Shown here in pieces: positions 18,357-28,929 of a stretch of DNA of 64,000 nucleotides. Source of the stretch: Salinisphaera hydrothermalis C41B8 (lineage in GTDB: Bacteria; Pseudomonadota; Gammaproteobacteria; Nevskiales; Salinisphaeraceae); contig NZ_APNK01000003.1 of NCBI RefSeq assembly GCF_000732535.1, positions 124,001-188,000 on the forward strand, in the 5' to 3' direction. The notes under the pieces were generated by a model. The model saw only the letters and a program-made list of their open reading frames with translations. It was not told the origin of the DNA and did not search any database. Position numbers and translations under genes: made by a program. Positions within the stretch are counted from its first letter, which is position 1; every line of letters begins with the position of its first letter.

Positions 18357-18851
18357 ATGGCCGACACTCGCAACAGCGAATTTCTCGACCGATTCGATCG
18401 CCAGATCCTCGAGATCCTGCAGACGGAGGGACGGATCAGTAACCAGGCGCTCGCCGAACGGGTGAATCTCTCGCCGTCGCCGTGCCTGCGCCGGGTCCGC
18501 GCGCTCGAGGCCGCCGGCTTGATCACCGGTTATCGCGCCACGGTCGACGACCGTAAGCTGGGCTACGGCCTCAACGTGGTTCTGATGATTCGCATGGACC
18601 AGCACACGCCGGAACGCTTCGCCGAATTCGAATCGCGCGTCGCAGAACTGCCGGAAGTACAGGAATGCCTGCTCATTACCGGCCAGGAAGCTGAATATCT
18701 GTTACGCATTTCGGCGGTCGACATGGACGATTACCAGCGCCTGCTGCTCCAGCACATCACGCGAATCCCCGGCGTGTCCGGCGTCCATTCGAGCTTCGTG
18801 CTACGCCGGGTATTGCACGACCGCGCACTGCCGCCGCGGGCATCGGTCTGA
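18357..18851 (+). CDS. Lrp/AsnC-family transcriptional regulator
   Basis: A 164-residue Lrp/AsnC regulator. The N-terminal winged helix-turn-helix reads LDRFDRQILEILQTEGRIS then NQALAERVNLSPSPCLRRV. A linker and a C-terminal RAM ligand-binding domain follow (ECLLITGQEAEYLLRISAVD). Such proteins sense amino acids and wrap DNA as oligomers. It is transcribed away from leuA across a 160 bp intergenic region that holds a loose ATGCA/TGCAT inverted repeat just before its start. Control of leuA or of itself is likely from position only. Confidence 0.9.
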   Translation: MADTRNSEFLDRFDRQILEILQTEGRISNQALAERVNLSPSPCLRRVRALEAAGLITGYRATVDDRKLGYGLNVVLMIRMDQHTPERFAEFESRVAELPEVQECLLITGQEAEYLLRISAVDMDDYQRLLLQHITRIPGVSGVHSSFVLRRVLHDRALPPRASV

Positions 18852-18966
18852 ACGCCCACCCCCGGTCAGCCTCTGTTCATTGGTTTTGGGGGGTACAATA
18901 CGTCGATAAGTTGCCGCCATCAGCCGTGGTGGCATGAGAATAACCATGGCTTCGCAAGGGTATGTC

Positions 18967-19119
18967 ATGAAAAAGATTACGTTGGGCTTGCTGCTGATTC
19001 TTGCCGCATCGGTCGGTTTGGCCGGCTGCAATACGATGGCCGGCTTCGGAAAAGACGTGCAGGATGCGGGCCAGAGCATCCATAAAAGCGCGGAAAAGCA
19101 TAAGCCCGACGGCGACTGA
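18967..19119 (+). CDS. Entericidin-like small lipoprotein
   Basis: A 50-residue lipoprotein with a lysine start (MKKITLG), a hydrophobic signal and the lipobox LAGC, leaving a mature peptide of about 30 residues (CNTMAGFGKDVQDAGQSIHK). This matches the entericidin EcnA/EcnB family, small envelope lipoproteins linked to stationary-phase stress or toxin/antidote behaviour. The ATG at 18967 is chosen because the signal peptide begins there; ATGs at 18934 and 18946 would bury it. Only one member is seen here, not an A/B pair. A terminator-like hairpin follows. Confidence 0.82.
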   Translation: MKKITLGLLLILAASVGLAGCNTMAGFGKDVQDAGQSIHKSAEKHKPDGD

Positions 19120-19140
19120 TGAACGGCCACGTCTGAGCGA

Positions 19141-19168
19141 GAAGACCGCCGCGCCGTTGGCGGTCTTC
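19141..19168 (+). terminator. Terminator hairpin shared by convergent genes
   Basis: A perfect 10-bp stem (GAAGACCGCC/GGCGGTCTTC) with an 8-base loop lies between the entericidin gene and the convergent lipoprotein gene and ends at the latter's stop. It can serve both strands. Confidence 0.65.
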
Positions 19169-19785
19169 TACGTTGAGTTGCCGGAGAAGGTCAGGCCGTC
19201 GAGTAGTGCGGTCAGCCGCTTGAAGGCCGCCTTCTTCGTCATCGGCGGCGTCGGATTGCCGGGATAGACGCCCGGATTGGTGCCATCGACGATCAGATCG
19301 ATTGCATAACAGTGCCCATGCGCAACGCCGCGATAGGCATGCCGCAGCATGAAGTGATTCATGCCGGCATCCTCGCTATCCCGTCGCGTAAAGGTCACGC
19401 CGTCGATGACGACGGTCGACGTCGCGCCCGTCTGCCTGTCGCTCGGCAGCGCACAATGTTGGACTGCCCGACGATCGTCGCTCACACCTAGCCTGAACTC
19501 GCCCGTAGTGAGCTTGTTCGACCGCGGCAGCATCAACGTCAGTAGCCCCCTGCCCGGGACGGCCTGTGCCGCATCCGGATTCCAGCGCGACGACAGTAAA
19601 TAACCGCTCTGGAAGCCGTGGGCGGCGTCCAGCGATGCCGGATAGACCATTGCCACGCCATATTCAGCGCTGACGAACTGCGCCGCGCCCGGCCCGTGAC
19701 TGGCGGGCTCGTGTGTACATCCCGCCAGTGCCGCCAGCCAAACGCCGGCCGCCGCGCCACCCAGCACTCTGCGTATTCGACTCAC
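19168..19785 (-). CDS. Putative lipoprotein of unknown function
   Basis: A 205-residue protein I do not recognise. A short basic start, a hydrophobic stretch (GGAAAGVWLAALAGC) and a cysteine make a lipoprotein signal with lipobox LAGC. The mature part contains YGVAMVYPASLDAAHGFQSGYL and GHCYAIDLIVDGTNPG and ends with KRLTALLDGLTFSG, a pattern seen in small envelope proteins with a PsbP- or DUF1795-like fold, though that is only an impression. The GTG at 19785 is supported by AAAGGGTGGG. The frame runs on to 19944 through a dispersed repeat, and that extension is not credible. Confidence 0.65.
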   Translation of the reverse strand: MSRIRRVLGGAAAGVWLAALAGCTHEPASHGPGAAQFVSAEYGVAMVYPASLDAAHGFQSGYLLSSRWNPDAAQAVPGRGLLTLMLPRSNKLTTGEFRLGVSDDRRAVQHCALPSDRQTGATSTVVIDGVTFTRRDSEDAGMNHFMLRHAYRGVAHGHCYAIDLIVDGTNPGVYPGNPTPPMTKKAAFKRLTALLDGLTFSGNST

Positions 19786-19811
19786 ATCCCACCCTTTTGA
19801 CGCGTTTGACC

Positions 19812-19988
19812 TATGGCGTGTGGAGGTTTCGTGCGCGCGCCGCGTTGAAGACCGCAAATCGCGCTCTGCAAGGCGCGAGTCGCCGCACCGTGGCTCGTCA
19901 CGATCAAGACTCGCAACGCCGCAGGGGAAGGATTTGCGCCCCAATCCGAAGGGACAAGCGGACTCGTACGAAACCTCAACAGGCCCCG
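19812..19988. repeat. Dispersed inverted-terminal element, copy B (about 177 bp, lacks the GGCAA module)
   Basis: The ends pair as GTGTGGAGGTTTCG and CGAAACCTCAACAGG. It runs in the opposite orientation to copy A and keeps the folded half (CAAGGCGCGAGTCGCC with GACTCGCAACGCC), with a different apical stem (CGTG/CACG). It lacks the ~100 bp containing the GGCAAGACGAGGCG module, so it is a deletion form. It lies between the divergent lipoprotein and EmrB-like genes and so may influence their promoters. Confidence 0.75.
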
Positions 19989-20057
19989 AGCGCGCATCGC
20001 GCTCCTTTTCTGTATACTACACAATCTTTTCTGCCACCGTTTTCCGCTCGGAGTGCC

Positions 20058-21638
20058 ATGACCCAGGTCGAGGCCATGTTCGAGCGCTACGGGCCCAAGT
20101 ACCGTCTGTACGTCACCATCACGGTGTTGTTGGGGCTCGTTGCGCTTGGCATGTCAATCACGATCGTCAATGTCGCGACCCCTTATATCAAGGGGGCGTT
20201 CGGCATGAGCGCCTCGCAGGTACAGTGGTTGTCGACCGGATTTCTGGCTGCGACCACGGTCACGCTGCTGATCTCGCCGTGGCTGATGTCCGCGTTCGGC
20301 CAGCGCAAGACCTACGTCGGGCTCTTACTGGTCTTCATCGCGGCCTCGTTCATGGGCGGCTGGGCTACCGGCATGGGTATGATCATCGCCGCGCGCGTGG
20401 TTCAGGGCGCCATGACCGGCGTGATCCGCCCGGTCGCGCTGGAAGCGCTGTTCGCTGTATACCCGCCGGAAAAGCGCGGCCTGGCCACGGCCATCTACGG
20501 CATGAGTCTAGGGCTGCCGCTGACCCTGGCCAGCGTTGTGGGCGGCTATCTGGTAGATCATTTCAACTGGCGCTACGTATTCTTCATTGTGCTGCCGGTA
20601 TGCGCGGCGGCCATCCTCATGGGGCTGATATTCCTGCCCGATCGCGAGGAAACCGGGCGCAAACCCAAGCTCGACTGGATCGGCGCCGTCGTTCTGTTCA
20701 TCGCCATTTTTTCGGCGCTGGCGGCGATCGCCAATGGCCAGCGCTGGGGTTGGGGCGACGCCACGATCCACTGGCTCGAGGCCATTGCAATCGTGGGCAC
20801 GGGCTTCTTTATCTGGTGGGAACCACGCCAGGAACGGCCGATCCTCGATCTCGATATATTCAAGACGCGTGAATTCCTGGCCGGTTCGATCGTCCTCTTT
20901 CTGTTCGGCGGCGCGTTCTATGGCGTGATGTATCTGCTGCCGCAGTTCATGGATGCCATCCTGAGCTATAGCCCGATCACTTCGGGCGAGTTGTTCGTGC
21001 CCTCGACCTTCGTGCTGGCCGTGCTGGTCCCGCTGGTCGGGAAGTTCAGCGACCGGATTCCGACGCACTGGATCACCGTGCCGGCGCTGGCCGTCACCGC
21101 GTATGCGACCTGGCGTTTCGCCCAGGCCGACTGGAACAGTTCGTACTTCTATCTGAGCCTGTCGATGGCTCTGGTCGCGACCGGCATGGCAACGGTGCCG
21201 CCGCCGACTCTGTCGCGCTCGATCGGCTCGTTGCCGCCGCGCCTGATCAGCTACGGGTCGGGCGCGATCAACTTCGCCCTGCAGCTGGGCGGCGCCTTCG
21301 GCACGGTCGCGCTGGTGGCGATGATCGACCGGCGTACGGCCCTGCACAGCGCTCAGCTCACCCACCAGGGGCTGACGCCGGGCAATCCGATGGCGATGGA
21401 AGCCATGCGCCAGTACGGCGAGATCGCCCAGCGCACCGGCACCTCGGACGTTTATCGCCAGGCCGCGGCGAGTGACCTGTTATCCCGGGTGGACGCGACC
21501 TGGGCCACCATTTATGCCTATCAGGACGGCTTTCTCATGGTCGCCGTCGCGCTCGCGGCGGTCATCGTACCGTCGTATCTGCTGTCCCGCTGGGGACAAC
21601 AACGGGCCGCCGCCCGCAGGGCCGCCGAGGCCCAATAA
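20058..21638 (+). CDS. DHA2-family MFS drug exporter (EmrB-like)
   Basis: A 526-residue, 14-helix MFS transporter of the DHA2 (EmrB/QacA) family, exporting lipophilic drugs by proton antiport. The N-terminal helix carries GMSITIVNVATPYIKGAFG, matching the usual DxTIVNVALP signature with Ser for Asp. The following loop LSTGFLAATTVTLLISPWLM is typical of DHA2. The ATG at 20058 with GGAG upstream is used; a 641-codon frame from 19713 crosses the repeat and is rejected. It is followed after 27 bp by an EmrA-like gene, giving the order emrB-emrA, reversed from E. coli. Confidence 0.9.
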   Translation: MTQVEAMFERYGPKYRLYVTITVLLGLVALGMSITIVNVATPYIKGAFGMSASQVQWLSTGFLAATTVTLLISPWLMSAFGQRKTYVGLLLVFIAASFMGGWATGMGMIIAARVVQGAMTGVIRPVALEALFAVYPPEKRGLATAIYGMSLGLPLTLASVVGGYLVDHFNWRYVFFIVLPVCAAAILMGLIFLPDREETGRKPKLDWIGAVVLFIAIFSALAAIANGQRWGWGDATIHWLEAIAIVGTGFFIWWEPRQERPILDLDIFKTREFLAGSIVLFLFGGAFYGVMYLLPQFMDAILSYSPITSGELFVPSTFVLAVLVPLVGKFSDRIPTHWITVPALAVTAYATWRFAQADWNSSYFYLSLSMALVATGMATVPPPTLSRSIGSLPPRLISYGSGAINFALQLGGAFGTVALVAMIDRRTALHSAQLTHQGLTPGNPMAMEAMRQYGEIAQRTGTSDVYRQAAASDLLSRVDATWATIYAYQDGFLMVAVALAAVIVPSYLLSRWGQQRAAARRAAEAQ

Positions 21639-21665
21639 CCGTTTTCGACACGATTCAAGCACCTT

Positions 21666-22871
21666 ATGGCCGACACAAACGACAACAACACCGCTCGCGG
21701 AAACAAAAACTCCGGCTCGCCACGCAAGCGTCAGCTCAAAATCGCCGCGATCGTGATCGCCGCGGTGGTGATCGTGGTATGGCTGGCGTTCTGGCTTTAT
21801 CACCGTTTTACGCACGTCAGTGAGAACGACGCACGAGTCGCTTCGCACGAAATCACCGTGTCGTCGCGTCTGTCCGGCCGCGTGACCGGCTTCGACCTGA
21901 TCGAAGGCGACAAGCTAGCCCAGGGCGACCGGATTGCCCAGCTCTACCGCAAGCCGGACCAGCTCAAGCTGGAGCAGATCAATGCCGAGATCGCCAACAT
22001 CAAGGCCCAGCTGCAGTTGGCCAATCAGCAGATCGCGGGCGGCGTGAAGTCGGCAAAAGCCATGCTGGCCGCCGATACCGCGGCCATGCATGCCGCCAGG
22101 TCGCGCATGGGAAAAGCGCACGATAACTATGTCCGCGCCCAGAATCTTTACGAAGCCAAGGGTGGCACCGAGAAACAGCGCGATATTTATCGCTACGACT
22201 ATCAATCGGCGCAGGCCGACTACAAGAAGGCGCAGAGCCAGGTACAGCAGGATCAGGTCGCGGTAGCCAACGCCCGAACAGGCCTGCTCGCCGGCGGCCA
22301 GATCAGCAATCCGAATGTCCTGCAGACCCAGCTCAAGCAGGCCAAAGCCCGGCGTGCACACCAGCAGAACACCCTCGACGACCTCACCGTGAAAAGTCCG
22401 ATTCACGGCGTCGTCGACAAAACCTTCATCGAGCAGAACGAGTATGTGTCGGCTGGCCAACCGATCCTGATGATGCACGATCCGAACGATGTCTGGATCG
22501 AAGCCAATATCAAGGAAACCGAGATCAGCGATCTAGCCGTTGGCCAGCCGGTAAATATCTCGGTCGATGCGCGACCGGACACGACCTACAAGGGGCATGT
22601 CCAGGTTATTGGCGACGCCGCCACGAACCAGTTCGCGCTACTGCCCGATCCCAACCCGTCCGGCAACTTCACCAAGATTACCCAGCGCATCCCGGTACGC
22701 ATCGCGATCGATCAGGGACCCAAGCCCAAGCTCGCGCCGGGCATGATGGTGGAAGTGGATATCGACATCACGGGCAAGGGCACCACCGACAAGCGCGCGC
22801 AGCAAAAACCGATCAAGACGCGCGCCGAGCAGATCCCGACCGACAACAAAACGAACGCCGGCGGGCAATAG
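21666..22871 (+). CDS. HlyD/EmrA-family periplasmic adaptor
   Basis: A 401-residue membrane-fusion protein. One membrane anchor (about residues 25-47) follows a polar N-terminus. The lipoyl-type start SENDARVASHEITVSSRLSGRV is the EmrA/HlyD signature, and a long Gln/Ala/Lys-rich coiled-coil hairpin covers about residues 95-235. The second lipoyl half and barrel carry SPIHGVVDKTFIEQNEYV and DVWIEANIKETEISDL. It should link the EmrB-like pump to an outer-membrane TolC-type channel, which is not encoded here. Confidence 0.9.
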   Translation: MADTNDNNTARGNKNSGSPRKRQLKIAAIVIAAVVIVVWLAFWLYHRFTHVSENDARVASHEITVSSRLSGRVTGFDLIEGDKLAQGDRIAQLYRKPDQLKLEQINAEIANIKAQLQLANQQIAGGVKSAKAMLAADTAAMHAARSRMGKAHDNYVRAQNLYEAKGGTEKQRDIYRYDYQSAQADYKKAQSQVQQDQVAVANARTGLLAGGQISNPNVLQTQLKQAKARRAHQQNTLDDLTVKSPIHGVVDKTFIEQNEYVSAGQPILMMHDPNDVWIEANIKETEISDLAVGQPVNISVDARPDTTYKGHVQVIGDAATNQFALLPDPNPSGNFTKITQRIPVRIAIDQGPKPKLAPGMMVEVDIDITGKGTTDKRAQQKPIKTRAEQIPTDNKTNAGGQ

Positions 22872-22936
22872 ACCGAACACAGCGGCTCGCAGCGCGGGCC
22901 GTGTAGACTGCTCGCATTAGCGGCCGGCACTACGCG

Positions 22937-23230
22937 ATGAACGACAACACCCCGTTCCATTGGCTCGGCGAACAGATCGGCCGACTGCTGCGGCTCGTGG
23001 TGGACGGGCTCGCCTGGGTGCTGACCCATATCGGTAGCGCGTTCTCCAGCTTCTACCATGGGCTCGGCCAGGCGCTTGGCATCTCGCCGACGCTCACGTC
23101 GCTGATCGTGCTGCTCGTCGGCCTGGCACTGCTGCTCTCCGGCTTGCGCGCGCTGTTCCGGGGCCGGATCTTCGCCGCGGCCATCGCCGGCATTCCGGGC
23201 ATCGCGATCCTGAGCTGGCTGATTCAGTAG
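22937..23230 (+). CDS. Small membrane protein of unknown function
   Basis: A 97-residue protein with two to three hydrophobic segments (LVVDGLAWVLTHIGSAF, LTSLIVLLVGLALLLSG, then AAIAGIPGIAILSWLI) separated by the basic stretch RALFRGR. I recognise no family. Codon use looks normal for the window, and the frame fills the gap between the efflux pair and the SDR gene on the same strand. The ribosome binding site is weak, which keeps confidence moderate. Confidence 0.55.
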   Translation: MNDNTPFHWLGEQIGRLLRLVVDGLAWVLTHIGSAFSSFYHGLGQALGISPTLTSLIVLLVGLALLLSGLRALFRGRIFAAAIAGIPGIAILSWLIQ

Positions 23231-23298
23231 GCCCGGTCGGCATCGAGTGGCGGGCGACGCTCGTATGCTGAAGTCATCGACTCTCGTGGATCATTGCG

Positions 23299-24057
23299 AT
23301 GACCGACAAGCATATTCTCATTCAGGGCGCCGGGCGCGGCCTGGGCCTAGCGCTGGCGCGTCGCGTACTCACGGACGCCACCACTCGCGTCACCGCAACC
23401 GCACGCGACCCCGAGGCCAGCGAGGCGCTGGTCGGGCTGCGTGACGAATACGGCACCGACCGCCTCGAACTGGTCGCGCTCGATATCACCGACGAATCGA
23501 GCATCGCCACCGCCCGGGCGAGTGTCGGCGAACGCCACGGCCGACTCGATTTGATGATCACTTGCGCGGGCCTGCTGCACGACGACGCACGCGATCTTTG
23601 GCCGGAAAAGAAGCTCTCCGATCTAAACCCGGGGCATCTGGCAACCAGTTTCTCGGTCAACGCCATCGGACCGGTGCTCATGATCAAGCATTTCCATGAT
23701 CTGATGACCCACGGCGATCGCGCCGTGATCGCTAGTATTTCGGCACGCGTCGGCTCGATTTCAGACAACGGCTACGGCGGCTGGTACGGCTACCGTGCGT
23801 CGAAGGCCGCCCAGAACCAATTCACGCGCACGGCAGCGATCGAACTGTCGCGCCGAGCAAAGCAAGTGATCTGCGTCGGCCTGCATCCCGGCACGGTCGA
23901 CACCGGACTGTCGGCGCCGTTTCAGAAACGGTTGCCCGAAGGCCAACTGCAAACCCCGGATCAGGCCGCTAGCCACCTGCTGGGCGTGATCGCTCAATTG
24001 CGGATCGAGGATACCGGCCAGCTGTTCGACTGGGCCGGCAAGCCCATCGCGCCGTGA
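23299..24057 (+). CDS. Short-chain dehydrogenase/reductase (C-factor-like SDR)
   Basis: A 252-residue SDR with a Rossmann start LIQGAGRGLGLALARR (TGxxxGxG variant with Gln-Gly-Ala), an NAG-like motif (TCAGLLHDD) and the catalytic tetrad around SISARVGSIS and YGYRASKAAQNQF (YxxxK). The pattern resembles the C-factor/CsgA-like group of NAD(P)-dependent oxidoreductases. The substrate cannot be named. It stands alone downstream of the small membrane protein; the ABC importer operon starts 289 bp later behind its own leader. Confidence 0.82.
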   Translation: MTDKHILIQGAGRGLGLALARRVLTDATTRVTATARDPEASEALVGLRDEYGTDRLELVALDITDESSIATARASVGERHGRLDLMITCAGLLHDDARDLWPEKKLSDLNPGHLATSFSVNAIGPVLMIKHFHDLMTHGDRAVIASISARVGSISDNGYGGWYGYRASKAAQNQFTRTAAIELSRRAKQVICVGLHPGTVDTGLSAPFQKRLPEGQLQTPDQAASHLLGVIAQLRIEDTGQLFDWAGKPIAP

Positions 24058-24122
24058 ACATCGACCGCGGCACGATAACGAAAAAAGCAAAAATACAAGC
24101 CACACGTTCGCAATAAAAAACA

Positions 24123-24157
24123 GGTCGCGCCTGATACTTTTTTTCTATCGCGCGACC
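24123..24157. terminator. Inverted repeat between the SDR gene and the sugar importer
   Basis: GGTCGCGC (24123-24130) pairs with GCGCGACC (24150-24157), with an extra GATA/TATC pairing around a T-rich loop. It could terminate the SDR transcript, or be an operator for the sugar operon. Confidence 0.4.
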
Positions 24158-24215
24158 GTCATCATACTATCGCCTTATTTCCTCGGCGTGTTATTTAAAG
24201 GATTCTCGGCCCGTA

Positions 24216-24260
24216 GACGCAGCGCTTCCACGCTGTATCGAGGGCAAGGTGGGCTGCGTC
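24216..24260 (+). promoter_or_regulatory. Leader with two competing hairpins ahead of the sugar-importer operon
   Basis: GACGCAGC (24216-24223) can pair with GCTGCGTC (24253-24260), but the overlapping CAGCG can instead pair with CGCTG a few bases on. The two pairings exclude each other. The importer start is 86 bp downstream with GGAGGAG as ribosome binding site. Confidence 0.35.
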
Positions 24261-24345
24261 CATTCTGACGTCGATAAGTCAACCGCATCGAAAAACCCAC
24301 ACAAAAAAAGATCGGTCATTCGCCGGTCTCGGAGGAGAATCTGGC

Positions 24346-25353
24346 ATGTCGCGTTTCGCATCCTGCAAGCGTTGGGCCGTGCTGGGCGGCACCGCCCTGG
24401 CCCTGACGCTGAGCGCCCCGGTGTGGGCCAAACAATACACCGTGGCTTTCGTACCCAAGCTGGTCGGCATCCCTTACTTCGCAGCCATGAAGAAGGGCAT
24501 GGACAAGGCCGGCAAACAGTTCGACCTTAAGGTGATTTATCAGGGCCCAAGCTCGGCCGATGTGGCCCAGCAGGTCAACATCGTGTCGAGCCTGATCAAC
24601 CAGGGCGTGGACGCCATCGGCGTGGCGGCCAACAGCCCGACGGCTTTCGGCCCCATGGTGAAGAAGGCACGCGCCAAGCACATCGTGTTCTATTCGACCG
24701 ACTCCCAGGTGGAAGCCAAAGGCAACCAGCTGCGGGTCTCGCAGGTCAACGACAAAGCGCTCGGCTACAAGGTGATCGACGTGCTGGCCGAAGAACTCAA
24801 GGCGAGCAAGGGCGCGGCCAAGGGCAAGATCGCGTTCGTATCGGGTGGGTCCACTGCAACCAACCTGAATACGTGGATCAAGTTCATGAAGCAACGCCTC
24901 AAGGACAAGTATCCGAACATCAAACTGGTCGACGTGCAGTACGGCGGTGAAGACGTCACCAAGGCGACCAACATCACCAACCAGCTGATCTCGGCCTATC
25001 CCGATCTCGACGGCATCGTCGGCATCAACACGACCGCCGTGCCCGGCGCCGCCCAGGCCGTACTGACCTCGGGCAAGAAAGGCCAGATCGTGGTCACCGG
25101 CATCACCGACCCGAATACTATCCGGCCGTACGTGATGAACGGCACGGTGAACAAGGTGGTGCTGTGGAATCCGGTGGATCTGGGTTACCTCACGGGCTGG
25201 GGCGTGAAGCAGATCCTGGACGGCAAGCAGTTCAAGCCGGTCAACGAAGTCCCGGGACTGGATCACAAGATCAAATACGATGCGAAGACCAAGACCCTGC
25301 TGCTTGGTCCGCCGATGGTGATCGACAAGTCGAACATCCAGCTGGATTTCTGA
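24346..25353 (+). CDS. Sugar ABC transporter, periplasmic binding protein (RhaS/RbsB-like)
   Basis: A 335-residue type I sugar-binding protein. A signal peptide (about residues 1-27, ending VWA-KQYT) is followed by the Peripla_BP_4 pattern TVAFVPKLVGIPYFAAMKKG, then GVDAIGVAANSP and DGIVGINTTAVPGAAQAV. The length and the CUT2-type gene order place it near rhizobial rhamnose-binding RhaS or the AI-2-binding LsrB. It is the first gene of a four-gene operon, with GGAGGAG before the ATG. The kinase and aldolase genes further on favour a deoxyhexose substrate. Confidence 0.85.
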   Translation: MSRFASCKRWAVLGGTALALTLSAPVWAKQYTVAFVPKLVGIPYFAAMKKGMDKAGKQFDLKVIYQGPSSADVAQQVNIVSSLINQGVDAIGVAANSPTAFGPMVKKARAKHIVFYSTDSQVEAKGNQLRVSQVNDKALGYKVIDVLAEELKASKGAAKGKIAFVSGGSTATNLNTWIKFMKQRLKDKYPNIKLVDVQYGGEDVTKATNITNQLISAYPDLDGIVGINTTAVPGAAQAVLTSGKKGQIVVTGITDPNTIRPYVMNGTVNKVVLWNPVDLGYLTGWGVKQILDGKQFKPVNEVPGLDHKIKYDAKTKTLLLGPPMVIDKSNIQLDF

Positions 25354-25422
25354 TCCGTTGACCTCACCGCCGGCCGGCGTACCGAGCGTCGGCCGGCTCC
25401 TGCCGCCTCCACGAGGACCAAG

Positions 25423-26969
<1,547 letters not shown>

Positions 26970-26970
<1 letters not shown>

Positions 26971-27944
26971 TGGCCTCGACTGCTTCCACCGGCTCGCGCT
27001 GGCCGAGCTGGATCAATATTTCGGCGCGCGAACTGCTGCTGATCATCGGCGTGATCGTGATCACCGCCGGCATCTCGATCGGCTCGCACGGCAATTTCTG
27101 GAACGACTCGAACCTCACCAACCTGATGATCAACACGGCGATCACGCTGGTGCCCGCCATCGGCATGACCGTGATCATCCTCACTGGCGGCATCGATGTG
27201 TCGGTGGGCTCCATGCTGGGGCTGGTCGCGGTGGCCGGCGGTACGGCGTTCGAGCACGGCGTCGGGCTGGCTGCCGCCACCCCGGTTTTTCTCGTCGCCG
27301 GGGCGATCCTGGGCTTCGTCAACGGGGCGCTGATCACCTACGGCCGCGTGCCGCCGGTGATCGCCACGCTCGGCACGCTGAGCGTGTATCGCGCCGCCGC
27401 CTTCATCTTTCTCGGCAACCACTGGATCACCATGATCCCGCCGTCAGTGACCCAGGCGATGGTGCTCACCCAGCCGCTCGGCATTCCAATCGCCGTATGG
27501 ATCGCACTGGTGCTGATCGCGCTGTGCATGGTGTTTCTGGCACGCCTGCCGCGCGGCCGGCATATCTTTGCCATCGGCAACAACGAGAATGCCGCGCGGC
27601 TCAACGGTATTCCGGTGGAACGCATCAAGCTCGCGGCCTATACGCTTACCGGCGTGCTGGTCGGCGTGGCCGCGCTGATGAGCCTGGGCCACAGCCCTAT
27701 GGTACAGACCACCACCGGCACCGGTTTCGAACTGACCGTAATCGCGGCCGTCGTGCTCGGCGGCACCGAGCTTACCGGCGGGCGGGGCTCGCTGCTTGGC
27801 ACCCTGCTCGGCGCGATTCTCGTCGGGCTGGTACAGAACGGCGTGGTGCTGCTGCATATCCAGCCATTCTGGTCGGGCGTGGTGCTCGGCGTGATCATTC
27901 TCGTCTCGGTGGGCTCGGCCACCGTGCGACGCGCGGCCGATTGA
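26970..27944 (+). CDS. Sugar ABC transporter permease 1 (RhaP/RbsC-like)
   Basis: A 324-residue CUT2 permease with 8-10 membrane helices and the family motif ILTGGIDVSVGSMLGL near residue 70. Further conserved stretches are GNNENAARLNGIPVERIKL and VVLGGTELTGGRGSLLGTLLG. It forms a heterodimer with the next permease. The start overlaps the ATPase stop by one base, so the two are translationally coupled. Confidence 0.92.
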
Positions 27945-27951
27945 GGGGCTC

Positions 27952-28914
27952 ATGAATCGCATCGACTGGACTGGCCGGGCGCCGGTACTCATCGTCATCA
28001 GCGCCATCACGCTAATCGGCGTCACCATCGGCGCGCCGGGCATCTGGAGCGTGGATAATCTGTTCGCCATGGGCGTGCTGGCGGTCGAGATCGGCATCAT
28101 CGCCCTTGGCCAGACCTTCGTGATCAATGCCGGCGGCATCGATCTGTCGGTCGGCGCGATCTTCGCCCTGGCCCAAGTGACGATGGGGCTGGCCATGGTG
28201 GCCGGTGTGCCCTGGCCGGTCGCGGTCGCGCTCGGGCTGTGTGTCGGCCTTGTCTGTGGGCTGATCAACGGGCTGGCGACCGTCTGGCTACGCGTGCCGG
28301 CGATCATCGTCACGCTGGCCACCATGTTCGCCTTCAACGGCCTGGCGCTGGTCATCACCAACGGCATCGACGTCAGCGGTTTTCCGGACGGCTTCTATGT
28401 CCTCGGCCAGGGCACGATCTTCACCATTCCTTTGCAGATCATCGCCATCTATCTGCCGCTGTTGATCGTGCTGGCGATCGTGCAATGGCGGACCCGCTTC
28501 GGCCGGCTGGTCCATCTCACCGGCACCAACGCGCTGGCCGCCCGGCTGACCGGCATCCGTATCGGCCGCGTCCAGATCGCAACGTTCGTGATCGCCGGCG
28601 TGCTGGCGGCACTGGCCGGCGCAATCAGTGCCTCGCGTCTGACCACGGCCCGCCCGGACGCCGGCGAAGTCGACAACCTCATCAGCATCGCGATCGTGGT
28701 CCTGGGGGGTTCGTCCATCTTCGGTGGCAAGGGCTCGGTGCTCGGCACCGCGCTCGCCACGCTGGTGATCGCGCTGGTCAACTACGGGCTGAGCTTCAAC
28801 AATCTCAACGCGGTGTATCAGTCCGGCCTGATCGGGCTGATCCTGATCGCGGCCGTGCTGATGCAGAACATCATGCTACGGCTGCAGCAGCGGCGCGCGA
28901 CGGCGGCCGGCTGA
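27952..28914 (+). CDS. Sugar ABC transporter permease 2 (RhaQ/RbsC-like)
   Basis: A 320-residue second CUT2 permease, seven bases after the first. It shows INAGGIDLSVGAIFALAQV, TGTNALAARLTGIRIGRVQ and VVLGGSSIFGGKGSVLGTA. Two non-identical permeases with one double ATPase is the arrangement of the RhaSTPQ rhamnose importer rather than the ribose type with a single permease. It is the last gene of the operon; a convergent MFS gene begins 16 bp later. Confidence 0.92.
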   Translation: MNRIDWTGRAPVLIVISAITLIGVTIGAPGIWSVDNLFAMGVLAVEIGIIALGQTFVINAGGIDLSVGAIFALAQVTMGLAMVAGVPWPVAVALGLCVGLVCGLINGLATVWLRVPAIIVTLATMFAFNGLALVITNGIDVSGFPDGFYVLGQGTIFTIPLQIIAIYLPLLIVLAIVQWRTRFGRLVHLTGTNALAARLTGIRIGRVQIATFVIAGVLAALAGAISASRLTTARPDAGEVDNLISIAIVVLGGSSIFGGKGSVLGTALATLVIALVNYGLSFNNLNAVYQSGLIGLILIAAVLMQNIMLRLQQRRATAAG

Positions 28915-28929
28915 GGCGCTCGGCGCACG

